Source of the DNA: Euzebyales bacterium
GTDB lineage: Bacteria; Actinomycetota; Nitriliruptoria; Euzebyales; JAHELV01
Direction: 5' to 3'
Assembly (NCBI GenBank): GCA_036374135.1
Contig: DASUUK010000065.1
Coordinates: forward strand, 62,001-126,000
DNA length: 64,000 nt
Shown piece after piece: positions 17,874-27,090 of the stretch. The stretch's first letter is position 1; each line of letters begins with the position of its first letter. The position numbers were made by a program, and so were the translations under genes. Below the pieces are notes generated by a model, which saw only the letters and a program-made list of their open reading frames with translations, had not been told where the DNA came from and did no database searches.

Positions 17874-19253
17874 TCAATTGCGCAGGCTCTGCACCGGCGC
17901 CGGGATGCGCCCGCCGAAGCGGACGAACCGGTCGGACCCGGCTACGCCACGCACCGGTAGCACGACGCTCTCGCCGAACAACCCGCCGAAGCTGACATGA
18001 TCGCCGGCGGTCATGCCCGGCACCGGGATCAGTCGTGCCGCCGTCGTCTTGTTGTTGCTCACACCGATCGCCATCTCGTCGGCGATCAACGCCGCCACGG
18101 TCTCGCCGGGCGTGTCACCCGGGATCGCGATCATGTCGAGGCCCACGCTGCACACGCTGGTCATGGCCTCCAGCTTGTCCAGCGTCAGGCTTCCGTCGGC
18201 AGCGGCCTGCGCGAGCGTCGCGTCCTCCATGACCGGGATGAACGCCCCGGACAGCCCGCCGACGCTGCTGCTCGCGAACGCGCCGCCCTTCTTGACCGCG
18301 TCGTTGAGCAGCGCGATCGCAGCGGTCGAGCCCGGTGCGCCCACCTCGACGACACCCATCGTCTGCAGGATCTCGCCGATCGAGTCGCCCACCTTGGGGG
18401 TCGGGGCGAGCGAGAGGTCCACGATGCCGAACGCCACACCGAGCCGCTCGGCGAGCTCCCGGCCGATCAGCTCGCCGACCCGCGTGACGCGGAACGCGGT
18501 GATCTTGATCTCCTCGGCCACGTCGGCGAGCGTCAGGTGCTCGGGCCCCACGTGATCGATCAATCGCTGCAACGCGCGCGCGACGACGCCCGGACCGGAC
18601 ACCCCGATGTTGACGACGGCGTCGGCCTCGCCCTGTCCGTGGACCGCGCCGGCCATGAACGGGTTGTCGTCGGGCATGTTGGCGAACACCACCAGCTTCG
18701 CGCAGGCGAACCCGTGGTGGTCGGCGTCCGCGTCGGCGATCGCCCGCACAGTCCGGCCAGCCTGCAACACGGCGTCCATGTTGATGCCGGCCCGCGTGCT
18801 GGCGACGTTCACGCTGGCACAGACCCGGTCGGTCGTCGCGAGCGCCTCCGGCAGGCTGTCGATCAGCGCCCTGGCCGTGGGCGTGCTGTGCTTGTGCACC
18901 AGTGCGCTGTAGCCGCCGATCAGGTCGACGCCGACGGCGCCCGCCGCCCCGTCGAGGGTGCCGGCGATGGCGATCAGATCGTCATGACCGTGACCTGCTG
19001 CGACGGACGCCATGGGCGAGACGGCGATCCGCCGGTTGACGACCGGGATCCCGAACCGCCGCTCGATGTCGGCCGTCGCGCGGCCCAGGTCGCCGGCGTG
19101 GCGGACGATCTTGGCGTGCACCTTGTCGCGCAGGTGCCGGGCGACCGGGCTGGAGCAGTCCTGCAGGTCGAGTCCCAACGTGACGGTCCGCACGTCCAGG
19201 TGCTCCTCCTGGAACATCCGGATGGTGTCGAAGATCGGATCGGACCGGATCAT
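17874..19253 (-). CDS. UPF0210 (DUF711, PFL-fold) family protein
   Basis: A 459-aa cytoplasmic protein of the UPF0210 family, whose crystal structure has a pyruvate-formate-lyase-like barrel but whose function is unknown. Family marks include the N-terminal IRMFQEEHLDVRTVTLGLDL, GFACAKLVVFANMPDDNPFMAGA, NIGVSGPGVV and the long C-terminal glycine-rich region with VSNNKTTAARLIPVPG. Length is normal. It lies immediately downstream of an ACT-domain gene on the same strand; the same pairing is well known in other bacteria and suggests control by an amino-acid ligand. Confidence 0.9.
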   Translation of the reverse strand: MIRSDPIFDTIRMFQEEHLDVRTVTLGLDLQDCSSPVARHLRDKVHAKIVRHAGDLGRATADIERRFGIPVVNRRIAVSPMASVAAGHGHDDLIAIAGTLDGAAGAVGVDLIGGYSALVHKHSTPTARALIDSLPEALATTDRVCASVNVASTRAGINMDAVLQAGRTVRAIADADADHHGFACAKLVVFANMPDDNPFMAGAVHGQGEADAVVNIGVSGPGVVARALQRLIDHVGPEHLTLADVAEEIKITAFRVTRVGELIGRELAERLGVAFGIVDLSLAPTPKVGDSIGEILQTMGVVEVGAPGSTAAIALLNDAVKKGGAFASSSVGGLSGAFIPVMEDATLAQAAADGSLTLDKLEAMTSVCSVGLDMIAIPGDTPGETVAALIADEMAIGVSNNKTTAARLIPVPGMTAGDHVSFGGLFGESVVLPVRGVAGSDRFVRFGGRIPAPVQSLRN

Positions 19254-19293
19254 GATCTGCCTGTCGTGAGGGGCGGCGGCGCCGGGAGCGCGT

Positions 19294-19860
19294 TCACGGC
19301 TGCACTCGCCGGAACGCGATCTCGTTCGTCGCCACGAACAGCCGGTGGTGCTGGATGCGCACGTGCACGCCCGACGTTGCCGTGGCGTGCTCGAGGTCGA
19401 TCTGCAGCTGGTCGAGCGCGACGTCGGCCGGCAGGTCGACCTCGGCGACCATGGTCACCCGATCGCCGAAAGTCTGACTGTAGAAGTCGGTGAAGTTGCC
19501 GCCGCGCGAGGCCACGAGGGCACTGACGGTTCGGACCAGCCCAGGATGGGGACGGCCGGTCGCCGTGAGCACGTAGCGGTCGGCATCCACCGCAGCGGCC
19601 GTCGGGGCGCGGTGCGCCACGATCGCCACGGTGGCGTCCGGACCGATCTGCGCCTGGACCTTGTCGCGCAGCACATCGACGTCGACCGCCGCGGGCAACC
19701 GCGCACTGATGAGCACTGTGAAGTAGTCGTGCAGCACCGTCTGGCTGAGCGCCAGCAGGTCCACGTCGAGCTCGTCGAGCAGCGTGGCGATGCCGGCGAT
19801 GATCCCGGTCTGATCGGGTGTGAGGACGGTCAACAGGTGTGAGGGCAAGGGGCTGGCCAT
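19294..19860 (-). CDS. Tandem ACT-domain regulatory protein (GcvR-like)
   Basis: A 188-aa protein with two ACT domains: residues about 5-85 (HLLTVLTPDQTGIIAGIATLLDELDVDLL) and about 95-175 (LTATGRPHPGLVRTVSALVASRGGNFTDF). It resembles the glycine-cleavage repressor GcvR and the ACT proteins encoded beside UPF0210. It has no DNA-binding domain, so it would act by binding an amino acid and another protein. The ATG at 19860 follows GAGGT by 5 nt. It is the first gene of a two-gene operon with the UPF0210 gene, 40 nt apart. Confidence 0.85.
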   Translation of the reverse strand: MASPLPSHLLTVLTPDQTGIIAGIATLLDELDVDLLALSQTVLHDYFTVLISARLPAAVDVDVLRDKVQAQIGPDATVAIVAHRAPTAAAVDADRYVLTATGRPHPGLVRTVSALVASRGGNFTDFYSQTFGDRVTMVAEVDLPADVALDQLQIDLEHATATSGVHVRIQHHRLFVATNEIAFRRVQP

Positions 19861-20141
19861 CAGGACCTCAGGTGCGGGTGGGCTGAGACGCGATCCGGAG
19901 ACCGCACGACGCCGCGGCTGTCTACGGTGCCACCGCCGTTGGTGGCGGTGGAGCAAGGGCGACCGGCTCCCGAGATGCTAGCCGTCCGTGACGCTGTGGC
20001 CGTCACGCCGCCGTGCGTGACGGCGCCCGGCGGTCACACGCGCATCCCGCGGCGGTCCTCGACGAGCTGTGGCAGGTGTTCGGCGCGACGGCGTGACGCC
20101 GAACCGCTGGACGCGACACCGACCACCGGAACCGTGGCGTC

Positions 20142-20402
20142 ATGGCGGACACGCCCGATCTGCGCCCGGTGGCCCACGCGATCCTCGTACCCGGGCCGAT
20201 CGCCGCGATGCTCGTCGCGCTGTTCCCCGCGTGGCTGTCGCTGATCGTCGGCGTCGCCGGCGTCGTGATCGTGGGCCTGACGCTGCGCCTCGTCGCCGAG
20301 CCGGATCAGCGGGCGATGTCGGCGAGCGTGGCCGACGTCAGCCGCACCAGGTCATCGGGGGCGAGCTCGACATCGAACCCGCGTCGTCCGCCCGAGACAT
20401 AG
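20142..20402 (+). CDS. Possible small membrane protein
   Basis: An 86-aa frame whose first 55 residues look like a genuine membrane protein (HAILVPGPIAAMLVALFPAWL and SLIVGVAGVVIVGLTLRLVA, two hydrophobic spans). The remaining 30 residues overlap the 3' end of the convergent ybaK-like gene and look like antisense of it. There is no strong ribosome site. A true but unstudied small gene is possible; the overlap makes the C-terminus doubtful. Confidence 0.35.
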   Translation: MADTPDLRPVAHAILVPGPIAAMLVALFPAWLSLIVGVAGVVIVGLTLRLVAEPDQRAMSASVADVSRTRSSGASSTSNPRRPPET

Positions 20403-20785
20403 ATCGTGTCGAACAGCGCGGCGGTCTCGTCGAGGACCGTACGGTGCGGCCGCTTCTGGCCGAGCGGGCTGATGCCTCCGACGACGTAGCCCGTACGGCG
20501 TTCGGCGGCGGCAGGGTCGGCCATCGTCGCGCGCTTCGCGCCGACCGCCGCGGCCAACGCCTTCAGCTGCAGCCTCGCCGTGACCGGCACGATCCCGACG
20601 ACGAGCTCACCGTCCACGTCGGCCATCAGCGTCTTGAACACCCGTTCGAGCTCGACGCCGAGCACCGCTGCCGCCTCGAGTCCGAAGCTCTCGGTGTCCG
20701 GATCGTGGTGGTACGGGTGGGCGCGGAACGGGACGCCGGCGGCCTCGAGCGCCAGCGTCGCCGGAGTCGTCGGTCCTGTGGACAT
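20306..20785 (-). CDS. ybaK: Cys-tRNA(Pro) deacylase, YbaK family
   Basis: A 159-aa trans-editing enzyme that removes cysteine mischarged on tRNA(Pro). Family features are the N-terminal TPATLALEAAGVPFRAHPYHHDP, the VFKTLMADVDGELVVGIVPV segment with the conserved Lys, and the C-terminal YVVGGISPLGQKRPHRTVLDE with its catalytic-site glycines and lysine. Size and domain are complete. It stands alone between a possible small membrane gene and an amidase gene. Confidence 0.93.
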   Translation of the reverse strand: MSTGPTTPATLALEAAGVPFRAHPYHHDPDTESFGLEAAAVLGVELERVFKTLMADVDGELVVGIVPVTARLQLKALAAAVGAKRATMADPAAAERRTGYVVGGISPLGQKRPHRTVLDETAALFDTIYVSGGRRGFDVELAPDDLVRLTSATLADIAR

Positions 20786-20873
20786 CGCGTCAAACGGTAG
20801 CGGACGTCGTCGTCACGATCGGGGTCCGGCGTCGAGCGCTGCCACATCGCCAGCCGCATTCGATCGCGGCCCG

Positions 20874-22196
20874 TCAGCCCCGGTCTGCGACGATCCGCAA
20901 CGCCTCCGCCATCGAGAGCAGCCTGCTGTCGCTGCCCGACGGACCGATCAGCTGCACGCTCACCGGCAGCCCGTCGTCCGCGAGCCCGGCTGGCACCGCG
21001 GCGGCCGGCAGACCTGCGAGGTTGGCCGCGGCCATGTTGTGGCACAGCACGTGGCCGAGGGGACGCCAACGGCCGTCGACCTCCACACCCTCGGCGCCAT
21101 AGGCCGGTGCCGTCGAGGCGACGCCGGGGGCGAGCAGCACGTCGACCGATCCGAGGGCGCGCTCGAACCCGGCGCGCACCGCTTTCGCGTGCGCCGCGGC
21201 TCGGAAGTAGGTCGGGCCGTCGATGCGGTCGGCCGATGCCAGGCGATCTCGTGTCGTCGCCGATAGCCCGCCGCTCGACGCGTCCAGCAGGTCGGCGTGC
21301 ATGACGCCGGCCTCGACACCGATGATCCGATCGGCGTGCCACCGCGCCACCGCAAACGACGGCGTGTCGACCTCGACGACCACTGCCCCATGTGCGGCGA
21401 GCGTGTCGGCCACCGACGCGAACGCGACCCGCACGGCGGACGTCCACAGCGTCTCCGTGACGGCCAGACCCACCCGCATGCCTGCGAGCGACGACGCGTC
21501 GGCGGTGACGGGACGGTCGGCCATCGCGGCCAGCAGCGGTGCGAGATCGCCGACCGTCCGGGCCATCGGTCCGACGTGATCCAACGTCGGCGACAGCGCC
21601 AGGACACCGTCCGTGGGACACCAGCCGCGCGTGGGCTTGAGTCCCGCCACGCCGCACAGGCCGGCGGGGATGCGGATCGACCCGGCCGTGTCGGTGCCGA
21701 CCGCGCCAAGGCACATGCCCGCGGCGAGCGCCGCTGCGGAGCCGCCGGATGATCCGCCGGGCATCCGGTCGAGATCGGCCGGATTGCGCACCGGCGGTGT
21801 GGCGACGCCGTAGGCGAGCTCGTGCGTGGCGGTCTTGCCGATCAGGACCGCGCCCGCCGCCGCAAGGCGCCGCCAGACGACGGCGTCCGCGGTCGCAGGT
21901 CGTGCATCGAGCCCGTCGATCCCCGCCCGCGTGGGGACGCCTGCGACGTCGACGATGTCCTTGACGCCTACTGGGATGCCGAGCAGCGGTCGGTGGCCGT
22001 CCGGGTCGTCGGCGAGCTCAGTGGCCGCCTGCCGTGCCTGCCATCGCGCGCGTTCGGCGGTGACCTCGGCGAACGCCCTGATCGTCCCGTCACGTTCCAC
22101 GATGCGATCGAGGCAGGCGTCGGCCACCTCCACGGGCGACAGCTCACCGGCGCGGTACGCGCGGGCCGCGTCGACGATCGTCGGGACGGGCGTCAC
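20874..22196 (-). CDS. Amidase-signature family hydrolase
   Basis: A 440-aa Ser-Ser-Lys amidase. The catalytic triad is visible: Lys in GIPVGVKDIVD (near residue 78), the cis-Ser in GTDTAGSIRIPAG (near 170) and the glycine-rich GGSSGGSAAALAAGM (near 150). The C-terminal region is shorter than in GatA and lacks GatA-specific tail features. No gatB or gatC is adjacent, so this is more likely a small-molecule amidase (allophanate hydrolase, aryl amidase and similar are all possible). It lies 10 nt from the acyl-CoA dehydrogenase gene end, on the same strand and downstream of it. Confidence 0.88.
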   Translation of the reverse strand: MTPVPTIVDAARAYRAGELSPVEVADACLDRIVERDGTIRAFAEVTAERARWQARQAATELADDPDGHRPLLGIPVGVKDIVDVAGVPTRAGIDGLDARPATADAVVWRRLAAAGAVLIGKTATHELAYGVATPPVRNPADLDRMPGGSSGGSAAALAAGMCLGAVGTDTAGSIRIPAGLCGVAGLKPTRGWCPTDGVLALSPTLDHVGPMARTVGDLAPLLAAMADRPVTADASSLAGMRVGLAVTETLWTSAVRVAFASVADTLAAHGAVVVEVDTPSFAVARWHADRIIGVEAGVMHADLLDASSGGLSATTRDRLASADRIDGPTYFRAAAHAKAVRAGFERALGSVDVLLAPGVASTAPAYGAEGVEVDGRWRPLGHVLCHNMAAANLAGLPAAAVPAGLADDGLPVSVQLIGPSGSDSRLLSMAEALRIVADRG

Positions 22197-22206
22197 GGGC
22201 GTGATG

Positions 22207-23376
22207 CTACGTGAACGCGCGCAGGCCGGTCATCGCCTCACCCACGATCAAGGTGTGCATCTCGGCCGTGCCCTCGTAGGTGATGACCGTCTCGAGGTTC
22301 TGCATGTGGCGCATCACCGGGAAGCGGTCAGTGATCCCGTCGCCGCCCAGGATGCTGCGCGCCGTCCGCGCGATCTCGAGCGCCTCGCGCGTGCTGTTGA
22401 GCTTGCCGAGACTGGTCTGCACGTGCACCAGGTCGCCCGCGTCCTTGCGCCGGCCGAGGTGCACGGCCAGCAGGAGGCCCTTGCTGAGCTCGAGCGCCAT
22501 GTCGACGAGCTTGGCCTGCGTGAGCTGGAATGCGCCGATCGGTCGTCCGAACTGCTCGCGGGTCGTGGCGTGCGCGACCGCAGCCTCCAGACACGAGCGC
22601 GCCGCCCCCAACGCACCCCAGACGATGCCGTAGCGGGCCTCCTCGAGGCAGTGCAGCGGCCCACTCATCCCCTCGGCACCGGGCAGGACGGCAGCGCCCG
22701 GCAGGCGCACCCCGTCGAGGTGCAGCTCCGACGCCGCCGACACGCGCAGCGAACGCTTACCGGTGATCGGCATCGACGCGAACCCGTCGGCTTCGGCGGG
22801 CACCACGAACCCACGCACGCCGTCGTCGGTGTGCGCCCACACGATGGCGACGTCGGCGATGGTGCCGTTCGTGCTCCACCGCTTGTGGCCGTCGAGGATC
22901 CAGTCGCCACCGTCACGCCTGGCACGGGTGCGCATCTGTGCGGGGTTGCTCCCGGCCGTCGGCTCGGTCAGCCCGAAGCAGCCGACGGCACGACCGGATG
23001 CCATGTCAGGCAGCCACCGGTCCTTCTGCTCGTCGGAGCCGTACCGCCACAGCGCGTGCATGGCCAGCGAGCCCTGCACCGACACGAAGCTGCGGATGCC
23101 GCTGTCGCCGGCCTCGAGCTCCATGCAGGCCAACCCGTACGACACCGCCGACGCGCCAGCGCACCCGTAGCCGTCGAGGTGCATGCCGAGCAGCCCGGCA
23201 GCGGCGATCGGCTCGATGAGCTCCGTGGGGAAGTGCTCACGGTCGTGCCAGGCCTCGACGTCATCGAGAACGTGGGCGTGCACAAGTTCACGCGTGCTGT
23301 CACGCCAGCGCCGCTCGTCGCCGGACAGCAGCGCGTCGACATCCACGAGATCGATCGGATCGATCGGCGCACCCAC
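22207..23376 (-). CDS. Acyl-CoA dehydrogenase, glutaryl-CoA dehydrogenase-like
   Basis: A 389-aa FAD flavoenzyme. It has the first acyl-CoA dehydrogenase signature GCFGLTEPTAGSNPAQM, the FAD region ATTREQFGRPIGAFQLTQAKL, and the C-terminal YEGTAEMHTLIVG whose Glu is the catalytic base position in glutaryl-CoA dehydrogenases. The GIRSFVSVQGSLAMHAL block also resembles that subgroup. It would act in lysine, tryptophan or aromatic-acid degradation. The GTG at 23376 starts 4 nt after the MFS gene stop, so the MFS, this gene and the amidase form one series. A diverged paralogue is encoded at 25611-26825. Confidence 0.88.
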   Translation of the reverse strand: MGAPIDPIDLVDVDALLSGDERRWRDSTRELVHAHVLDDVEAWHDREHFPTELIEPIAAAGLLGMHLDGYGCAGASAVSYGLACMELEAGDSGIRSFVSVQGSLAMHALWRYGSDEQKDRWLPDMASGRAVGCFGLTEPTAGSNPAQMRTRARRDGGDWILDGHKRWSTNGTIADVAIVWAHTDDGVRGFVVPAEADGFASMPITGKRSLRVSAASELHLDGVRLPGAAVLPGAEGMSGPLHCLEEARYGIVWGALGAARSCLEAAVAHATTREQFGRPIGAFQLTQAKLVDMALELSKGLLLAVHLGRRKDAGDLVHVQTSLGKLNSTREALEIARTARSILGGDGITDRFPVMRHMQNLETVITYEGTAEMHTLIVGEAMTGLRAFT

Positions 23377-23379
23377 CGG

Positions 23380-24684
23380 TCAGGCTCCTCGCTCGGCGTC
23401 CGGTGCCGACGCAGCGTACGCCGCCGACGTGTGCGCGACCGCGGCGGTGCGTTCGCGGTAGCGGCGGTCCCACACGAGCAGCATCGCGCCCGCGAGTGCG
23501 GCGCATGCGGCGGTCGCGGTCGCGAAGCGCGGTCCTGTGAGATCGGCGAGCCCGCCGTTGACGATCGCCGAGATCGGCCGGCTGCCCAGGAAGGTGACGC
23601 CCCAAAGCGCCATCACCCGGCCGCGGACGTCCTCGTCGATGCTGCGCTGCATGCGGGTCGTGACGGATGTGATCGCACCGAGGAAGCAGAACCCGGCGAC
23701 CAGCAGTGCGCCCGCCGCGACCCACACGCTGGGACTGACGGCGAACCCGATGATGCCGCAGCCGAACCCCGCGAGACCCCAGACGCCGAGACGGTCCTGT
23801 CCAAGTCGCTGGCGGGACCGGCGCAGCACCAGGCTGTGCAGCGCCGCGCCGCCACCGAAGCAGGCGACGAACACGCCGACGGCGGCCTCGCCCGCGCCGA
23901 GCAGGTCCGCCATCGGCGGCGTCAACGTGTTGATCGGGTCGCTGGTCCAGCCGATCGTGGTCGTCGCCGCCAGCAGCACGAGCAGGTTCCGGTCACCGCG
24001 CACCAGGCGCAGCACCTCGCGCACCGAACCGTCGGTGTCGCCGGAGCGCTCGACCTGGCGCTGACGGATGAGCAGCAGCACGACGACCAGTGGGACGAAC
24101 GTCATGGCGTTCGCGACGAACCCGAGTCGCGGTCCACCCAACAGCAGCACGCCGGCCGCGAGCCCGGGTCCGATCGCGCGTCCCAGCGTGAAGGTCACTG
24201 AGTTGAGCGCGATGGCCTGGTCGAGATCGACGGGGGGGACGAGCGCCGGCACGAGTGCCTGCATCGCCGGGATCGCAATGGCCTGCCCGATCCCGATCAC
24301 GACCGTGGCACCGATGATCGGCCAAGGTCCGGGCAGGCCGTCGACCCCGACCAGCCAGGTCCAGACGGCGAGGGTGGCCGAGGCCATCAGCGAGAGCGTC
24401 TGGCCGACCAGCAGCATGCGACGTCGGTCGACGCGGTCGCTGACCGCTCCGGCGTAGGGCTGCAGCACCAGCGAGCCGAACCACAGCGCGCCCGAGACGA
24501 CCCCGGTCAGCGTGGCCGACCGCGTGATCGCGAACACCGCTGTCGCGGCCGACACGTTCTGGATCCAGTTGCCGCAGTTGGAGATCAGGTTGCCCGCGAA
24601 GTAGCGCCCGAACGTCGGGTCGACGAGCAACTCGCGGACGGACCGCTCAGCCGCATCGACGGCCTGCGCTGTGGTGGATGGCAC
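23380..24684 (-). CDS. MFS exporter (MFS_3 / enterobactin-exporter type)
   Basis: A 434-aa transporter with about 12 hydrophobic segments, starting VPSTTAQAVDAAERSVREL. Family marks include DPTFGRYFAGNLISNCGNWIQNV, AGAVSDRVDRRRMLLVGQ in the 2-3 loop and TRMQRSIDEDVRGRVMALWG. This subfamily exports siderophores, macrolides or other small molecules. The GTG at 24684 is chosen because homology begins there; the frame continues up to 24798 without resemblance. It is followed after 4 nt by the acyl-CoA dehydrogenase gene. Confidence 0.85.
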   Translation of the reverse strand: MPSTTAQAVDAAERSVRELLVDPTFGRYFAGNLISNCGNWIQNVSAATAVFAITRSATLTGVVSGALWFGSLVLQPYAGAVSDRVDRRRMLLVGQTLSLMASATLAVWTWLVGVDGLPGPWPIIGATVVIGIGQAIAIPAMQALVPALVPPVDLDQAIALNSVTFTLGRAIGPGLAAGVLLLGGPRLGFVANAMTFVPLVVVLLLIRQRQVERSGDTDGSVREVLRLVRGDRNLLVLLAATTTIGWTSDPINTLTPPMADLLGAGEAAVGVFVACFGGGAALHSLVLRRSRQRLGQDRLGVWGLAGFGCGIIGFAVSPSVWVAAGALLVAGFCFLGAITSVTTRMQRSIDEDVRGRVMALWGVTFLGSRPISAIVNGGLADLTGPRFATATAACAALAGAMLLVWDRRYRERTAAVAHTSAAYAASAPDAERGA

Positions 24685-25129
24685 CCACCGACGGTACCCC
24701 GCGTCAGCACTCCACCGCCGACCGACTGTGGGCGGTACCGGCCACAGCCTCCTCCCGAACCGGCCGTGACCGCCGGTCAGCACGCTCGAGCCAACCACCG
24801 ACCGTTGGTGTCAGCCGACTCTCGGAGTGGCGACACATGATCAGGTTCGGGGTCGACCGCACGATCGCGCGTCCCGTACCGAGGTGTTGGGAGGATCGGC
24901 TCCGTGACCCCCGATGATCCTGATGGGTAGCCGCATCTTGGAATCGCGCCACCGCCATGTCCGCGACGGGCCGATGGCGCGACCCGCATCCCGCCGTGCA
25001 GCCCTTCAAGCAGGCGCTGGTCGAGGATGGCATCCCATCACGCAGTTCACCTCCGCCTTGCGAACGGCTCTGCTGGAACACCTCGGTCGAGCAGAGCGCA
25101 GTCCCGGCACCCGCCCGGAGCCGCGAGGG
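24685..25129. other. Gene-poor stretch, no supportable gene
   Basis: About 445 bases between the MFS gene start and the end of the DUF6194 gene. Frames here are arginine- and serine-rich on both strands with no family resemblance, ribosome site or repeat. It should contain the promoter of the MFS operon, but I cannot point to a convincing one. Confidence 0.4.
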
Positions 25130-25552
25130 TCAGCCCCGCTTCCGCGCCGCGGCGCGATCGTGGGCGAGCGACGCCATCCGCGCGACCTTGTCACGGTCGG
25201 TCGGGTTGACGATGGCCACCCAGCCCTGGGCGGCGTACTGCGGGTGGGGAAGGACGGCGTTGCTGCCGCTGTAGTCGATGTCGTCGCTGGCCGGGGGGAC
25301 GTGCGTTCGACCCACATGCAGGTTCAGCCGGAAGGCGTCGGGCCGATCGAGATGGGAGACCTCGTCCCACCCGAGTGTGTCGTGTGTGACTATGGTCGCG
25401 AAGGGCCACTTCTGGTCGTTGGTGCCATCGGGGTCGTAGTAGCAGAACGTGTCACCCCAGGCCGCTTCCGGCGAGCCGTTCTCCTCCGACGCGACGAACA
25501 GCCTCGTCCCCGGGAGCGCGTCGAGCAGTTCCTGCACCTCGGCCTCGGTCAT
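25130..25552 (-). CDS. DUF6194-like small cytoplasmic protein
   Basis: A 140-aa protein with the layout of the DUF6194 family: a short helical N-terminus (MTEAEVQELLDALPG), a GDTFCYYDPDG motif, PFATIVTHDTLGWDEVSHLDRPDAFRLN and a C-terminal PHPQYAAQGWVAIVNP segment. Function is unknown. No strong ribosome site precedes the ATG at 25552, but it matches the family N-terminus. It lies 58 nt downstream of an acyl-CoA dehydrogenase gene on the same strand. Confidence 0.75.
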   Translation of the reverse strand: MTEAEVQELLDALPGTRLFVASEENGSPEAAWGDTFCYYDPDGTNDQKWPFATIVTHDTLGWDEVSHLDRPDAFRLNLHVGRTHVPPASDDIDYSGSNAVLPHPQYAAQGWVAIVNPTDRDKVARMASLAHDRAAARKRG

Positions 25553-25610
25553 ACGAGGAAGTATCCCACGGCGGCCGCGCGCGGATCGCGGCGGCGCGCC
25601 GCGGAGCACG

Positions 25611-26825
25611 TCAGTTGGCGAACGCCTGCATACCCGTGATCTCACGGCCAACGATGAGTGCCTGAATGGTGTCAGTGCCCTCGTAGGTGTAGGTCACCTC
25701 GACATCGGCCAGGTGCCGGCCGACCTGGTACTCGATCAGCAGGCCGTTGCCGCCCATGATGTCGCGGGCGTCCTGGCACACGGTCCGGGCGGTCGCGGCG
25801 CAGTGCATCTTGGCGACTGACGCGACGGGTCCCGTCGCCCGACCCTCGGCCGCGAGCTCCGCCATCCGCATGCACATCAGGCGCATGCCGGTGATCTCGG
25901 CCACCATCCGCGCGAGCTTGTCCTGGATCAGCTGGAAGCTCGCGATCGAGCGGCCGAACTGCTCCCGCTCCATCACGTACTGCAGCGCGTACGTGTACGC
26001 GGCCTCTGCGTGGCCGACCGCCTCCCACGCCACCCCCATGCGGCTCTTGCCGAGGAACGCCTGCGTGTCCTTGAACGACTTCGCGAGCACAAGTCGGTTC
26101 TCGGCGGGGATGCGGACCCCATCGAACCACAGGTCCGACTGCAGCACGGCCCGGCGGCCCATCTTCCCGGTGATCACCTCGGCCTTGAACCCGTCGACCT
26201 TGCGCCCGTCGGGGTGCTCGACGATGAACGCGCCGACGTCGCCATCGTCGTCACGTGCCCACACGATGACGATGTCGGCCCGGTCGCCGAGGCCGATCCA
26301 GCGCTTGCGGCCGTCGAGCACCCAGCGGTCGCCGTCGCGCCTGGCGCGGGTCTCGAGCGCCACCGCGTCCGAGCCGTGTTCCGGTTCGGTCAGCCCGAAC
26401 GCGCCCAGCTTCTCCATACGTGCCATCGACGGAAGCCAGCGCTGCTTCTGCTCGTCGGAGCCCAACATGGCGATGGTGCCCATGGCCAGGCCCGAGTGCA
26501 CGCCGAAGACCGTGCAGAAGCTGCCGTCAGCGCGCGCCAGCTCCAACGAGACCAGCCCGTTGGCGAGCTGTGACAGGCCGGCACACCCGTAACCCGTCGT
26601 TGTCCCGCCGGCGATGTCGAGCTCCACGATGCCGGGCAGCAGGTCGGTCATCGACTCCGCCGCCTCCCAACGCGCGTTGGCGTAGGGCACGACCTCCTTG
26701 TCGCACCATACCCGCACACGGTCCTTCACGGCGCGGTCCTGGTGGGGGAGCATGTCATCGAGGTGGTACAGCTCGGTCGGCTCGATCACTGGCACGGCGG
26801 AGCCCCTTGTCGTCATCGGTTCCAT
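25611..26825 (-). CDS. Acyl-CoA dehydrogenase, glutaryl-CoA dehydrogenase-like (second copy)
   Basis: A 404-aa FAD enzyme with the signature GAFGLTEPEHGSDAVAL, EREQFGRSIASFQLIQDKLARM, DIMGGNGLLIEYQVGRHLADVEVTYTYEGT and the family end VGREITGMQAFAN. The Glu in YEGT is the expected catalytic base. Over the full length it resembles the protein encoded at 22207-23376 but is clearly diverged. An ATG at 26816 is an alternative start three codons in. Substrate could be glutaryl-CoA or another short acyl-CoA; a decarboxylating role cannot be read from sequence. Confidence 0.88.
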   Translation of the reverse strand: MEPMTTRGSAVPVIEPTELYHLDDMLPHQDRAVKDRVRVWCDKEVVPYANARWEAAESMTDLLPGIVELDIAGGTTTGYGCAGLSQLANGLVSLELARADGSFCTVFGVHSGLAMGTIAMLGSDEQKQRWLPSMARMEKLGAFGLTEPEHGSDAVALETRARRDGDRWVLDGRKRWIGLGDRADIVIVWARDDDGDVGAFIVEHPDGRKVDGFKAEVITGKMGRRAVLQSDLWFDGVRIPAENRLVLAKSFKDTQAFLGKSRMGVAWEAVGHAEAAYTYALQYVMEREQFGRSIASFQLIQDKLARMVAEITGMRLMCMRMAELAAEGRATGPVASVAKMHCAATARTVCQDARDIMGGNGLLIEYQVGRHLADVEVTYTYEGTDTIQALIVGREITGMQAFAN

Positions 26826-27068
26826 CCTGCCCCCGTCGTGACCACCGCGAACGAACGCAACGACTGTCCGCGGCGAGGCACGGTGGGCCGCACCGACACC
26901 GGCGCACGCTGCAACGGTCCGGCGCCGGCGCTGACCCTGAAGATGCTGACCTACGACAACCCCCAGGTCCGTACTCCGAGGAGGCCGGACCGCGTGGCGA
27001 GCTGCTCAGCAACTCCCGCGACCGGCAGTCGGGCCACGCCCATCACAGCGCACGATGGTCAGCAACTG

Positions 27069-27090
27069 TAAGCTACTATCTCATGGTAGT
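27069..27090 (+). promoter_or_regulatory. Candidate leaderless promoter and operator of the TetR gene
   Basis: TAAGCT (27069-27074) fits TANNNT and lies 8 nt before the ATG at 27083; no Shine-Dalgarno is present. An imperfect inverted repeat (ACTATC and GGTAGT, 27075-27090) covers the start codon, where an autorepressor could sit. No -35 match is visible. The evidence is pattern only. Confidence 0.25.

Noticed and set aside
17690-17995. Small plus-strand gene before UPF0210
   Set aside because: It overlaps the UPF0210 coding end, has no family resemblance and has a shadow-type composition.
24704-25081. Minus-strand 125-aa gene upstream of the MFS gene
   Set aside because: Ser/Arg/Gly-rich composition, no ribosome site and no resemblance to a family.
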